This document shows positions 28,776 to 37,407 of a stretch of DNA of 64,000 nt, piece after piece. How positions within the stretch are numbered: position 1 is the first letter of the stretch; each line of letters begins with the position of its first letter. A program made the translations under genes and the position numbers. The notes under the pieces were generated by a model that had not been told where the DNA came from, made no database searches, and saw only the letters and a program-made list of their open reading frames with translations. Source of the stretch: Bacilli bacterium (GTDB taxonomy: Bacteria; Bacillota_I; Bacilli_A; RF39; UBA660); NCBI GenBank assembly GCA_017460745.1, contig JAFUAL010000019.1:1-64000 (forward strand), written 5' to 3'.

Positions 28776-31322
28776 ATGGGACTTACTAATGATGAAGTAA
28801 TTAATAGTAGAAAAAAATATGGAACCAATGAAATAAATATTAAAAAAAATCATAAATTTATTGATTTATTTATTGAATCGCTTGGAGACCCAATGATTAA
28901 AGTATTATTAGTTGCTTTAGTCATTAAAATTGTTTTTTTATTTCAGGATAGTAATTATTTTGAAACAATTGGTATAATCATTGCTATATTACTTTCAACT
29001 TTAATATCAAGTATTTCAGAGTATGGAAGCAATAAAACATTTGAAAAATTAGAAAGTGATATTAGTAATATTTTAGTTAAAGTAAAAAGAGATAATAAAG
29101 TTAAAGAAATATCAATAAATGAAATTGTAGTCGGTGATTTATTAATTCTCTCGTCAGGTGATAAAATAGGAGCTGATGGAGTATTAATATCAGGCAACTT
29201 AATGGTTGATGAATCCATTTTAAATGGAGAAACAAAAGAACAAAAGAAGACTATTGATAGTTTAATCTATCGAGGAACAACTGTTTATTTTGGTGAAGGA
29301 GTTGTAAAGGTTACAAAAGTTGGAATAAATACGATGTATGGTAGTATTGCTCGTGAAATAAATGAGAGTAATCCCATAAGTCCACTTAGGAATAGATTGA
29401 TAGATCTTGCAAAGATAATTAGTAGAATAGGTTATATAGGTGCTTTTTTAGTAATGTTTGCATACTTATATTCAACTATTGTAATTGCAAATAATTATGA
29501 TTTAAATTTAATAAAAAATACGATTAGTAATTTTCCAATAATTACGAACTATTTAATATATGCTTTAACACTTGGTGTAACAATTATAGTAGTTGCAGTT
29601 CCAGAAGGACTTCCGATGATGATTACTTTAGTATTATCAAGTAATATGAAAAAAATGCTAAAAAGTAATGTATTAGTAAGAAAATTAGTAGGAATTGAAA
29701 CATCTGGTAATATAAATATTCTGCTTACTGATAAAACAGGAACACTTACATATGGAAAATTAGAAGTTATAAAAGTAATAGGTGGTAATTTAGAAGAATT
29801 AAGTAAAAAAGAGATTTTAAAAAGTAATTATTATGATGCTTTATATTATAATAATGATAGTTACTTTATAGATAATAAAAAAGTTGTAGGTGGTAATTCA
29901 ACAGATCGTGCAATTATGACTTTTCTTGGAGAAACAAATACTATAAAGAAAAAAATACAGGATAAAAAAGTATTTGATAGTAGTTATAAATATAGTAGTG
30001 CAACTGTTAATAATATTACATATTATAAAGGTGCTAGTGAAGTAATAATTCCAAATTGTAAAAAATATTTAAAAAATAATAAAGAGTATTTAATTACTGA
30101 TAATTCTAAAATAAATGATATGCTTAAAGAAGCAACAAGTCTTGGGATAAGAGTAATAACTTTAGCCTATGGGAATAATCGAGATTTAAAAGATTTAGTT
30201 TTTATGGGACTTATATACTTAAAAGATGATTTAAGAAGTGAATCGTTTGATGCAATTAAACTAATTAAAAATGCTGGTATTCAAACGATTATGATAACTG
30301 GAGATAGTACTTTAACGGCTCAATCTATTGCAAGAGAAGTTGGTATAATTGATAGTGATGCTAATTTAGTAATAGATAGTAATACATTAAGTAATATGAG
30401 TGATTCAGATATTGTTGATAAACTAAAAGATATTCGAGTAATTTCAAGAGCCTTACCAAGTGATAAAAGTAGACTTGTTAGGGTAATTGAAGATCAGGGA
30501 TTAGTTGTTGGTATGACAGGAGATGGAGTAAATGATGCTCCAGCATTAAAAAAAGCCAATGTTGGATTTGCTATGGGAAGTGGTACAGAAGTTGCTAAAG
30601 AAGCAAGTGATATCGTAATTCTTGATAATAACATTGCAAGTATTGCCTCAGCTATTCTTTACGGAAGAACGATATTTAAAAGTATAAGAAAATTTATAAT
30701 TTATCAATTAAGTGTTAATATGTGTGCTTTAATTATTTCAATTGTTGGTCCTTTTATTGGATTTGAATCGCCTATAACAATTGTACAAATGCTTTGGTTA
30801 AATATGATAATGGATATTTTTTCAGCTTTAGCATTCTCTTATGAACCAGCTCTTCTTGAATACATGGAGGAACTTCCTAAAAAAAATAATGAAAAAATTA
30901 TTAATAGTTATATGTATAATGAAATAATTGTTTCATCTCTTTATAGTGCACTTTTATGTATTTTATTTTTGAAAGTTCCAAGTTTGCATATGTTATTTAG
31001 AGTAGGGGAGAATAATAAATTTTTAATGACTTCCTACTTTGCTCTTTTTATTTTTATAGGCATATTTAATTCTTTTAATGCAAGGACTTATCGGATAAAT
31101 ATTTTTAAAGATATATTAAAAAATAAGGTATTTGTTTTTATAATAGGTTTCATAATAATTGTTCAAGTCTATTTAATTTATTATGGTGGTAATTTATTTA
31201 GAACTTATGGTTTAGAACTTGATGAACTATTTCTTATTATTTTAATTGCTACTTCAGTATGGCCTGTTGATATTATAAGAAAATTAATACTTAAAAAATT
31301 TAATTTAAAAAGAACTGTATAA
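28776..31322 (+). CDS. P-type Ca2+-transporting ATPase (SERCA/PMCA-like, LMCA type)
   Basis: The 848-residue P-type ATPase begins with a short cation-ATPase N-terminus (MGLTNDEVINSRKKYGTNEI). The phosphorylated Asp319 lies in DKTGTLT; actuator motif is NGETKEQ in place of the usual TGES, the hinge is MTGDGVNDAPALKKA, and M4 carries VPEGLPM with the Ca2+-binding Glu. M6 has LWLNMIMDIFSALAFSYEP. A single Ca2+ site as in LMCA1 is probable; calcium export is inferred. GGAGG precedes the ATG. No accessory gene is adjacent. A second, different P-type ATPase lies at 50.8-53.1 kb. Confidence 0.92.
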   Translation: MGLTNDEVINSRKKYGTNEINIKKNHKFIDLFIESLGDPMIKVLLVALVIKIVFLFQDSNYFETIGIIIAILLSTLISSISEYGSNKTFEKLESDISNILVKVKRDNKVKEISINEIVVGDLLILSSGDKIGADGVLISGNLMVDESILNGETKEQKKTIDSLIYRGTTVYFGEGVVKVTKVGINTMYGSIAREINESNPISPLRNRLIDLAKIISRIGYIGAFLVMFAYLYSTIVIANNYDLNLIKNTISNFPIITNYLIYALTLGVTIIVVAVPEGLPMMITLVLSSNMKKMLKSNVLVRKLVGIETSGNINILLTDKTGTLTYGKLEVIKVIGGNLEELSKKEILKSNYYDALYYNNDSYFIDNKKVVGGNSTDRAIMTFLGETNTIKKKIQDKKVFDSSYKYSSATVNNITYYKGASEVIIPNCKKYLKNNKEYLITDNSKINDMLKEATSLGIRVITLAYGNNRDLKDLVFMGLIYLKDDLRSESFDAIKLIKNAGIQTIMITGDSTLTAQSIAREVGIIDSDANLVIDSNTLSNMSDSDIVDKLKDIRVISRALPSDKSRLVRVIEDQGLVVGMTGDGVNDAPALKKANVGFAMGSGTEVAKEASDIVILDNNIASIASAILYGRTIFKSIRKFIIYQLSVNMCALIISIVGPFIGFESPITIVQMLWLNMIMDIFSALAFSYEPALLEYMEELPKKNNEKIINSYMYNEIIVSSLYSALLCILFLKVPSLHMLFRVGENNKFLMTSYFALFIFIGIFNSFNARTYRINIFKDILKNKVFVFIIGFIIIVQVYLIYYGGNLFRTYGLELDELFLIILIATSVWPVDIIRKLILKKFNLKRTV

Positions 31323-31352
31323 AAAAGTATAGATTTTACAAGATATTAATGT

Positions 31353-31358
31353 TATAAT
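31353..31358 (+). promoter_or_regulatory. Extended -10 promoter of the prepilin gene
   Basis: TATAAT with TG-T directly upstream (31350-31352), 25 bp before the start codon. Confidence 0.55.
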
Positions 31359-31383
31359 AAACACGAAAGTAGAGGATTAAGTA

Positions 31384-31845
31384 ATGAATATTAAAAATAA
31401 AGGTTTTACATTAGTAGAATTATTGGGAGTAATTGTTGTATTAGCAATTGTAATGGGAATTGCAATGTATTCAATGTCTGGGATAATTGGAACAGGTAAA
31501 AAAGGAATTTATAAAAATTTTGAAGCTAACTTAAAAGGAGCCGCTGAGAATTATTTTATAGACCATACCGGAGATATGCCAAGTATTGGAGGTAGCAAAA
31601 AAATATATGCGAATACAGAACTTAAAACATACCTAAATGATTTAACTGGACCTGATGGAACTGATTGTAATACATCTACTAATCGAAGTTTTGTTTATGT
31701 AACTAGAGGAGCAAATATTTCTAACAACTTTAATCTAACTTATAACGTTTGTCTTGTTTGTGTGAATAAATCAACTGGTGATAAATTATACGTGACTAAA
31801 GTAAAAGTAGGTTCAACAGAAAAAGATTGTGACACTTATTATTAA
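31384..31845 (+). CDS. Type IV prepilin-like protein (orphan pseudopilin)
   Basis: The 153-residue protein has a class III prepilin signal: cleavage expected after Gly7 with Phe, Thr, Leu, Val and Glu at +1 to +5, followed by a 20-residue hydrophobic helix. The mature globular part has four cysteines (near 99, 121, 124 and 150) that could form two disulfides. It would be processed by a prepilin peptidase and assembled into a competence-like or type IV pilus. No pilus ATPase, platform protein or peptidase is in this window. It has its own promoter and ends at a convergent terminator, so it is a single-gene locus. Confidence 0.85.
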   Translation: MNIKNKGFTLVELLGVIVVLAIVMGIAMYSMSGIIGTGKKGIYKNFEANLKGAAENYFIDHTGDMPSIGGSKKIYANTELKTYLNDLTGPDGTDCNTSTNRSFVYVTRGANISNNFNLTYNVCLVCVNKSTGDKLYVTKVKVGSTEKDCDTYY

Positions 31846-31854
31846 TTAAAAAAG

Positions 31855-31890
31855 ACATAATTGATAGTTAATTATCAATTATGTTTTTTA
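31855..31890. terminator. Bidirectional terminator between prepilin and HIT genes
   Basis: Perfect 12-bp stem ACATAATTGATA / TATCAATTATGT around GTTAAT; T run on the plus strand and A run before it. It overlaps the HIT 3' end. Confidence 0.82.
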
Positions 31891-32260
31891 TTTCTTTTAA
31901 ATCTTTAAGTATTTCTCTATTGGACAAATATTTTACCTCATCATTTTCATATCTTGGAATAAAATGTACGTGAAAATGTTTTATTTCTTGGGCATAGTCC
32001 ATATTTGTCGTTAAAGTAAGACCATCACAATGTAATTTTTCTTTATATTTTTTGTATAGTTCTTTATATAATTCTTCGATATGATTTAAAAGTTCTCTTG
32101 GGACATCAAACATATCTTTATAATGATGTTTTGGAATAATTAGAGTATCTCCATTTGTAGTTGGAGCAATATCTAAAAAAACTAAAACGTCTTCATCTTC
32201 AAATATAATTTCACTTGGTATTTCCTTTTTAATTATTTTACAAAATAAACAATTATCCAT
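31868..32260 (-). CDS. HIT-family nucleotide hydrolase/transferase
   Basis: The 130-residue protein contains the histidine triad HFHVHFIPRY near its C-terminus and the N-terminal zinc-binding CLFCKII, as in the Hit/PKCI branch. HIT proteins hydrolyse nucleoside monophosphate esters, such as AMP linked to amines or short dinucleoside polyphosphates. Its start lies 8 nt inside the GalU-like gene upstream, so it is the last gene of a three-gene minus-strand operon (DapB-like, GalU-like, HIT). Confidence 0.92.
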   Translation of the reverse strand: MDNCLFCKIIKKEIPSEIIFEDEDVLVFLDIAPTTNGDTLIIPKHHYKDMFDVPRELLNHIEELYKELYKKYKEKLHCDGLTLTTNMDYAQEIKHFHVHFIPRYENDEVKYLSNREILKDLKEIKNIIDN

Positions 32261-33116
32261 AATCCTCCTTTATGTTATTTATAAAATGTACTAGATTATC
32301 TTTTTCTTTATTATCTTTTAAAGCGTAATAAATACTAGCTTTGATAAAACCTGTCTTTTCTCCTATATTAAAGTAATTTCCTTTATAACTATATAAATAT
32401 ACATCAGAGAAGTTTAATAATTCATAAGGTAAGTAATATTCATTATCATTATGTTTTTTTATAGTATCTTTAATACTAAATATTTTTTTATTCAATAGCA
32501 TTCTTCCATGAACTACTCTTCGTGATGAAGTTTCATTTTTAGGAACTAAATTAATTAAAGTATTCTTATCGCTTGCAACAGCAATTCCAACATTTGGTAT
32601 ATTTTGCATATTTTCATTAACTGCAACTTGTTGCATATTATTCTTTTTAAATGATTCTATTAATTGACTTGTCAAAGGAGTAGGTGAATCAATCAAATCA
32701 TCACCATACATTACTATAAAATTATCATGTTTTAAGTAATCTTTAGCAGAATATAAAGCCCCATAAGTACCAAGCATCTCTTGATAAACATAAGTAAATT
32801 CCATATTATTAATTATTTCATTTATCGCATTTAATTTTGCTAGTTTTTCTGGTTTGTCTTTTAAAAATTCGTTTAAATATGAATCGTTTGAAAAGAATTT
32901 TTTTATTAAATCAACATTATGTTCGGTAACAACAAATATAATTTTTTTAATTCCTGATAAATATGCCTCTTTAACAATTAAGAAAATATTTGGAACATCA
33001 TAAATAGGTAACATTTCTTTTGATACAGTTTTAGTATAGGGAAGCATTCTTGAACCCATTCCTCCAAGTAAGATAACGGCTTCATCAATTGTTGTATCAA
33101 TTTCTTTATTAGTCAT
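32253..33116 (-). CDS. UTP-glucose-1-phosphate uridylyltransferase (GalU)-like protein
   Basis: The 287-residue protein has the sugar nucleotidyltransferase loop as LLGGMGSRMLPYTK with KEMLPIYD, close to the GalU signature GxGTRxLPxTKxxPKEMLP, and FIVMYGDDLID for the metal-binding Asp. GalU makes UDP-glucose. Divergence at the first loop residues (LGG in place of AAG) leaves room for another NDP-sugar. It overlaps the upstream NAD-binding gene and the downstream HIT gene by 8 nt each, so the three are tightly coupled. The partner enzyme is not a UDP-glucose dehydrogenase, which makes the operon unusual. Confidence 0.82.
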   Translation of the reverse strand: MTNKEIDTTIDEAVILLGGMGSRMLPYTKTVSKEMLPIYDVPNIFLIVKEAYLSGIKKIIFVVTEHNVDLIKKFFSNDSYLNEFLKDKPEKLAKLNAINEIINNMEFTYVYQEMLGTYGALYSAKDYLKHDNFIVMYGDDLIDSPTPLTSQLIESFKKNNMQQVAVNENMQNIPNVGIAVASDKNTLINLVPKNETSSRRVVHGRMLLNKKIFSIKDTIKKHNDNEYYLPYELLNFSDVYLYSYKGNYFNIGEKTGFIKASIYYALKDNKEKDNLVHFINNIKEDYG

Positions 33117-34185
33117 TTAAATACTCACTTAATGGTTTAATTCTATAATTTAATTCAGGCATCTTGCTTGTAAGAACAAATCCTGGTTTGCTATTTATTA
33201 CATCAGGTATACGATTTACAATAGTGGCACATGTAAGTTCAACTGTGGCTGGTTTATTAACAATAACTGTTGTATTAGGTTCTCCTATAATTGACCATTC
33301 ATTTTTATCGAAGTCATCTGGAGAGTATACTTTTCCTATACATTCACTGACAATTTTTATTCCTTCCATTGTTTCTGTCTCAACAACAGCACTCATACCA
33401 GTTGCATCTCCTTGTTTTATAGTTTTATTTAAAGTGCTTGAATAAAGATCTTCTTTATACGTTGTTGGAATTGTTTTTTGAGTTTGACTTTTTAAAGTAA
33501 GTCCTAATTTATCAACTAACCATCCATTTACATTCCACATATAACTAGGTAAATATTCTCCAGATTCAATTATTTTATTTCTTTCTTCATCACTTATTTT
33601 ATCTACACTGGCAATATTTTTATCAAATTCATCCATAGTAAGTCCAGCTCCATGTGCCTCTGCTAAAGCAATACCATAATCTTCAACATTATATGAAGAA
33701 CTACCATGAATTTCTTTAATTTTAAAAGTAGAACCACCTATTAAACTAATAAGATTTCCCCAATATACATCTTGATAACCACTTCCAGTAATAGTACAAT
33801 TATTTTGTTTTGCAATCATATCTAATTCTTTAGTTAATTTTGGATTAGAATTATAGGAATCAAATGCTTCTTCACATGTAGTAATTGCATTTACTCCACA
33901 TTCAGCACATATTTTAAGTACATCATACACGTCACTTAGTAAACTCATAGTTGTAACTATTGCAATATCTGGTTTTATTTCTTTTAATTTAATATCAAGA
34001 TTATTAATATTATCGATTATTACTTCTGAATTTACTTCATTAAATACATCAGATACACGTTTTCCAATAATATCTTGATTTATATCAAATGCACCTACTA
34101 ATTTACAACCTCCTTCTAGTAAATAACGCATCGTATATCTACTCATTTTACCAGTTCCAATTTGAACTACTTTAATTTCTTTCAT
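33109..34185 (-). CDS. NAD(P)-dependent dehydrogenase, DapB-N / 2,4-diaminopentanoate dehydrogenase-like
   Basis: The 358-residue protein starts with a Rossmann fold (VVQIGTGKMSRYTMRYLLEG) and a DapB-like second segment (CGVNAITTCEEAF). Then comes the domain seen in 2,4-diaminopentanoate dehydrogenase-like proteins (TGSGYQDVYWGNLISLIGG, HGAGLT). In clostridia that enzyme functions in ornithine fermentation; many relatives have other, unknown substrates. It heads an operon with GalU-like and HIT genes under a consensus-like promoter. GGAGGG precedes ATG. The reaction is not certain. Confidence 0.75.
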   Translation of the reverse strand: MKEIKVVQIGTGKMSRYTMRYLLEGGCKLVGAFDINQDIIGKRVSDVFNEVNSEVIIDNINNLDIKLKEIKPDIAIVTTMSLLSDVYDVLKICAECGVNAITTCEEAFDSYNSNPKLTKELDMIAKQNNCTITGSGYQDVYWGNLISLIGGSTFKIKEIHGSSSYNVEDYGIALAEAHGAGLTMDEFDKNIASVDKISDEERNKIIESGEYLPSYMWNVNGWLVDKLGLTLKSQTQKTIPTTYKEDLYSSTLNKTIKQGDATGMSAVVETETMEGIKIVSECIGKVYSPDDFDKNEWSIIGEPNTTVIVNKPATVELTCATIVNRIPDVINSKPGFVLTSKMPELNYRIKPLSEYLND

Positions 34186-34202
34186 ATTATCCCTCCATTT
34201 TA

Positions 34203-34231
34203 ATTATAAAGTATTAAAGTATAAAAGACAA
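34203..34231 (-). promoter_or_regulatory. Promoter of the DapB-like/GalU-like/HIT operon
   Basis: Minus strand TTGTCT (34226-34231), 17-bp spacer, TATAAT (34203-34208), 17 bp before the start codon. Confidence 0.72.
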
Positions 34232-34264
34232 TATTTTTAACAATTATTGTACTAGATAATGAAA

Positions 34265-34293
34265 TTGACTTCGAAAATTAAAAATGCTATAAT
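34265..34293 (+). promoter_or_regulatory. Promoter of the 34.3-kb metallopeptidase-like gene
   Basis: TTGACT (34265-34270), 17-bp spacer, TATAAT (34288-34293) preceded by an extended TGC. Confidence 0.8.
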
Positions 34294-34320
34294 ACGCACT
34301 AGTTAAAGAAGGAGATATAT

Positions 34321-35364
34321 ATGAATTTCGAAATTATCATGCATATAACTAATTTAATAGTATCAACTTACGTTTGTAAAATTTTAACTGAAAAATTTAT
34401 TGTCGATAAAACTCTTCAACCAAGAATTGTCAGTAAAATTTTAAAAAAACCAAATCGTATTTCCATTTATAATGATATAAATATTTCGAAGATAGAACTT
34501 AAATATAAAAAATACGTTACAAATTTTATTAAAGAAATTATTAAAAATTTTGATAGTGCTGATTTAACTAATTTTTATAATAATGTAAATAAATTAGATA
34601 TTAAATACAATTTAAAGTTAAAAGATAACATAGGTGGTAGATATTTAAGTTTAAAAGATAAAATAGAAATAAAAGATGAGTATGATAAATATATTTATCA
34701 TGAATTGTTTCATATGGCTAGTTCTTATTTTATAAATAATATAGATTATAGTGGATTTGAACAAATAAAACGTCCGTTTGTCATTGGTAAAGGAATAAAT
34801 GAAGGATATACAGAATTATTAACTAATAGATATTTTCCAAAGGAATTTAGTTCATCTAATTCGTATTATTATGCAATGAAAACTATGCAGGAAATTGAAA
34901 ATTTAGTTGATAAAAATAAAATGCAAAGTTTATATTTAAATGCTAATCTTTTAGGATTAATTGATGAATTAAAGAAATATAACTCTGAAGAGCAAATAAT
35001 GAAATTTATTACCAATATGGACTTTTTAATAAATTATTTAGACTATCTTCGTAAAAAAAATACATTTATTTATAAAAATGCTATTCTAAAAACTTTAAAA
35101 GAAATTAATATATTTTTATTTGACTGTTATGCTGAAAAATTATTAACAAAGAGTACTTTTTCTTATTCTGAAACTATGAATAAAATATATGATTATATAG
35201 AAAAAATACCAAACGCAATTGAATTTACAAATTATGGATTTCCAGAGGAATATGAATATATGACTGAAGATGATATTAGAAATTATATTTTAAATATAAA
35301 AAAACATGTTTATCAATATTATTTAAATAAAAATAGTAAACAAGAAAATCATAAAGAAAGATAA
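34321..35364 (+). CDS. Putative gluzincin-type zinc metalloprotein, HELFH...NEGxxE
   Basis: The 347-residue protein carries YHELFHMAS near residue 129 and, some 35 residues later, GKGINEGYTELLTNRYF. HExxH followed by NExxE is the usual zinc ligand arrangement of gluzincin peptidases. The N-terminus (MNFEIIMHITNLIVSTYVCKIL) is moderately hydrophobic and may attach to the membrane. The rest is Lys/Asn/Tyr-rich and helical. It has the same length as the M3-like gene at 203-1246, but the sequences are not obviously alignable outside the zinc motif. GGAG precedes ATG and a strong promoter is present. Function unknown. Confidence 0.6.
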   Translation: MNFEIIMHITNLIVSTYVCKILTEKFIVDKTLQPRIVSKILKKPNRISIYNDINISKIELKYKKYVTNFIKEIIKNFDSADLTNFYNNVNKLDIKYNLKLKDNIGGRYLSLKDKIEIKDEYDKYIYHELFHMASSYFINNIDYSGFEQIKRPFVIGKGINEGYTELLTNRYFPKEFSSSNSYYYAMKTMQEIENLVDKNKMQSLYLNANLLGLIDELKKYNSEEQIMKFITNMDFLINYLDYLRKKNTFIYKNAILKTLKEINIFLFDCYAEKLLTKSTFSYSETMNKIYDYIEKIPNAIEFTNYGFPEEYEYMTEDDIRNYILNIKKHVYQYYLNKNSKQENHKER

Positions 35365-35391
35365 TTTCGATTTATTTTTCTTTCTTTTTTT
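35353..35391 (+). terminator. Terminator of the 34.3-kb gene
   Basis: AAAGAAAG (35353-35360) pairs with CTTTCTTT (35380-35387); a T run follows. The long loop lowers confidence. Confidence 0.6.
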
Positions 35392-35425
35392 CAATATTTA
35401 TAGTACAATGTAAGTGGTGATTGAT

Positions 35426-35836
35426 GTGAAAAATAGAACAATGTTAAGGGAAATTATAATTAAAGTTTTATATCAAGTTTATATTTTGGATAAAACTAGT
35501 GTTAAGTATGATATAGATGCTTTAATTAAAGAACAAAGTGAAATAGAAAATGAATTTATTAATACTTGTGTATATGGAGTTATTAAATATCAAGATGAAA
35601 TAAATGAAAAGGCTAATAAATATTTAGAAAATTGGACTATTGATAGACTTAGTAAAGTTGATAAGGCTATTCTTTCTCTTGGTATATATGAACTAATTTA
35701 CACAGATACTCCAAGCATTGTTTGTATAAATGAAACAATCGAACTTTCTAAAATTTATAGTGACGAAAATGTTACAAGTATGATAAATGCTTGTATGGAT
35801 AAGATTTATAAAGAGGAACTAGATGGAAGAAAATAA
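35426..35836 (+). CDS. nusB: Transcription antitermination factor NusB
   Basis: The 136-residue protein is all-helical NusB: RTMLREIIIKVLYQVYI at the N-terminus, then WTIDRLSKVDKAILSLGIYELIY and the conserved INETIELSKIYSDENVTSMINACMDKI. NusB binds boxA RNA with S10 (NusE) during rRNA transcription. GTG at 35426 is chosen: GGTGAT lies 4 nt before it and the family starts here. The end overlaps xseA by 14 nt, giving a nusB-xseA-xseB operon as in other Firmicutes. Confidence 0.93.
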   Translation: MKNRTMLREIIIKVLYQVYILDKTSVKYDIDALIKEQSEIENEFINTCVYGVIKYQDEINEKANKYLENWTIDRLSKVDKAILSLGIYELIYTDTPSIVCINETIELSKIYSDENVTSMINACMDKIYKEELDGRK

Positions 35837-37163
35837 ATACATTACAGTTAGTCAATTAAATCGTTATATAAAGTATAAAGTTGATAACGATGAACATCTT
35901 GAAAGAGTATTTTTAAAGGGGGAAATATCTAATTTTAAGGCACATACTAGAGGTCACTTTTATTTTACTTTAAAAGATGAAACATCAAGAATAAGTGCTA
36001 TTATGTTTCAAACCAATGCCTCTAAAGTAAAGTTTCAAGCAGTTGATGGAATGAAAGTATTAGTAACTGGAAGAATATCTGTATATGAAGCAACTGGTGC
36101 TTATCAAATATATGTTGAAGAAATGTTAGAAGATGGAGTAGGGGCTTTATATATTGCTTATAATCAACTAAAAGAAAAACTAGAAAAAGAAGGATTGTTT
36201 GCTGTAAGCCATAAAAAGAAGATTCCAAAGATTCCAAAACGTATTGGTATAATTACGGCCCCAACCGGAGCTGCTATTAAAGATATTTTATCAACTATTA
36301 AAAGACGTTGGCCATTATGTGAAACAATTTTGTTTCCATCTCTTGTTCAAGGAGAATATGCTAAAGATAATATAGTAAATAATATAGAAAAAGCAGAAAA
36401 TTATAATCTCGATGTATTAATAATTGGTCGTGGAGGAGGATCGATTGAAGATCTTTGGCCATTTAATGAAGAGATTGTAGCACGTGCAATTTACAAATGT
36501 ACTATTCCAACTATTTCAGCTGTTGGACATGAGATAGATTTTACAATATCAGATTTTGTTGCTGATATGCGTGCTCCAACTCCAACCGGAGCTGCTGAAA
36601 TGGCTGTTCCAAATATTACTGATGTGCAAGTCTATCTAAATCAAGTAAATATTAGACTAATTGGTGGAATAAATAATATTATTTCGAAAAATACAAAAAG
36701 ACTTAATAATATAAAAGAAAATGCTATTTTTAAAAATCCTCGAAGGATGTATGAAATAAAAGAACAAACATTTGATATTTTATATGAAAAATTATTAAAA
36801 CAGATGAATATATTTACTGAACGTAAAATTCATGATTTAGAATTATTAAAATCAAGTTTTGTATTTAAAAATCCCAAAAGTTTAATAATTAATAAAATTT
36901 ATTTATATAATGATGTTATAAAAAGAATTAATATAAATAAAGATAATATATTAAATAATAAAATAAATATTTATACAAATTTATTGAATAAATTAGAAAT
37001 ATTAAATCCAATTACAACAATAAAACGAGGATATTCAATTACTAAAAAAGATGACCATGTTATATCAAGTGTTAAAAATATAGAAAAAGATGATGTTATA
37101 AAAAATGAATTAACTGACGGTTATTTAGAATGTAAGGTTTTAAAAGTGACTTTAAATGATTAA
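35823..37163 (+). CDS. xseA: Exodeoxyribonuclease VII large subunit
   Basis: XseA with XseB forms exonuclease VII, which degrades single-stranded DNA from both ends. The 446-residue protein has the N-terminal OB fold (RVFLKGEISNFKAHTRGHFYFTLKD) and the catalytic core with IGIITAPTGAAIKDIL, IGRGGGSIEDLWPFNEE and SAVGHEIDFTISDFVAD. A long helical C-terminal part precedes the end. Length is normal. It overlaps nusB and is followed 12 nt later by xseB. Confidence 0.96.
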   Translation: MEENKYITVSQLNRYIKYKVDNDEHLERVFLKGEISNFKAHTRGHFYFTLKDETSRISAIMFQTNASKVKFQAVDGMKVLVTGRISVYEATGAYQIYVEEMLEDGVGALYIAYNQLKEKLEKEGLFAVSHKKKIPKIPKRIGIITAPTGAAIKDILSTIKRRWPLCETILFPSLVQGEYAKDNIVNNIEKAENYNLDVLIIGRGGGSIEDLWPFNEEIVARAIYKCTIPTISAVGHEIDFTISDFVADMRAPTPTGAAEMAVPNITDVQVYLNQVNIRLIGGINNIISKNTKRLNNIKENAIFKNPRRMYEIKEQTFDILYEKLLKQMNIFTERKIHDLELLKSSFVFKNPKSLIINKIYLYNDVIKRININKDNILNNKINIYTNLLNKLEILNPITTIKRGYSITKKDDHVISSVKNIEKDDVIKNELTDGYLECKVLKVTLND

Positions 37164-37175
37164 TAAGGAGATACA

Positions 37176-37406
37176 ATGAAAAACAAAGAAAAAGAATTAA
37201 GTTTTGAAGAAAATATAAAAAAATTAGAAGGTATAGTAAAAGAACTAGAAAGTGGAGAAGTACCACTTGATGATGCTATTAATAAATTTACTGAAGCGTC
37301 ATCAATTGCTCGTTTATGTGATGAAAAGTTAAAAAATGCAACTGATTCCATTAATAAAATAATGAATGAAGATGGAACTCTTAAAGATTTTAAAATAGAA
37401 GAATAA
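37176..37406 (+). CDS. xseB: Exodeoxyribonuclease VII small subunit
   Basis: The 76-residue protein matches XseB: SFEENIKKLEGIVKELESGE, PLDDAINKFTEASSIARLCDEKL. It forms helical hairpins that coat the XseA stalk. It is next to xseA with AAGGAG before its ATG. In Bacillus the next gene is ispA (farnesyl diphosphate synthase); here an unknown membrane protein begins 1 nt after the stop. Confidence 0.95.
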   Translation: MKNKEKELSFEENIKKLEGIVKELESGEVPLDDAINKFTEASSIARLCDEKLKNATDSINKIMNEDGTLKDFKIEE

Positions 37407-37407
37407 T

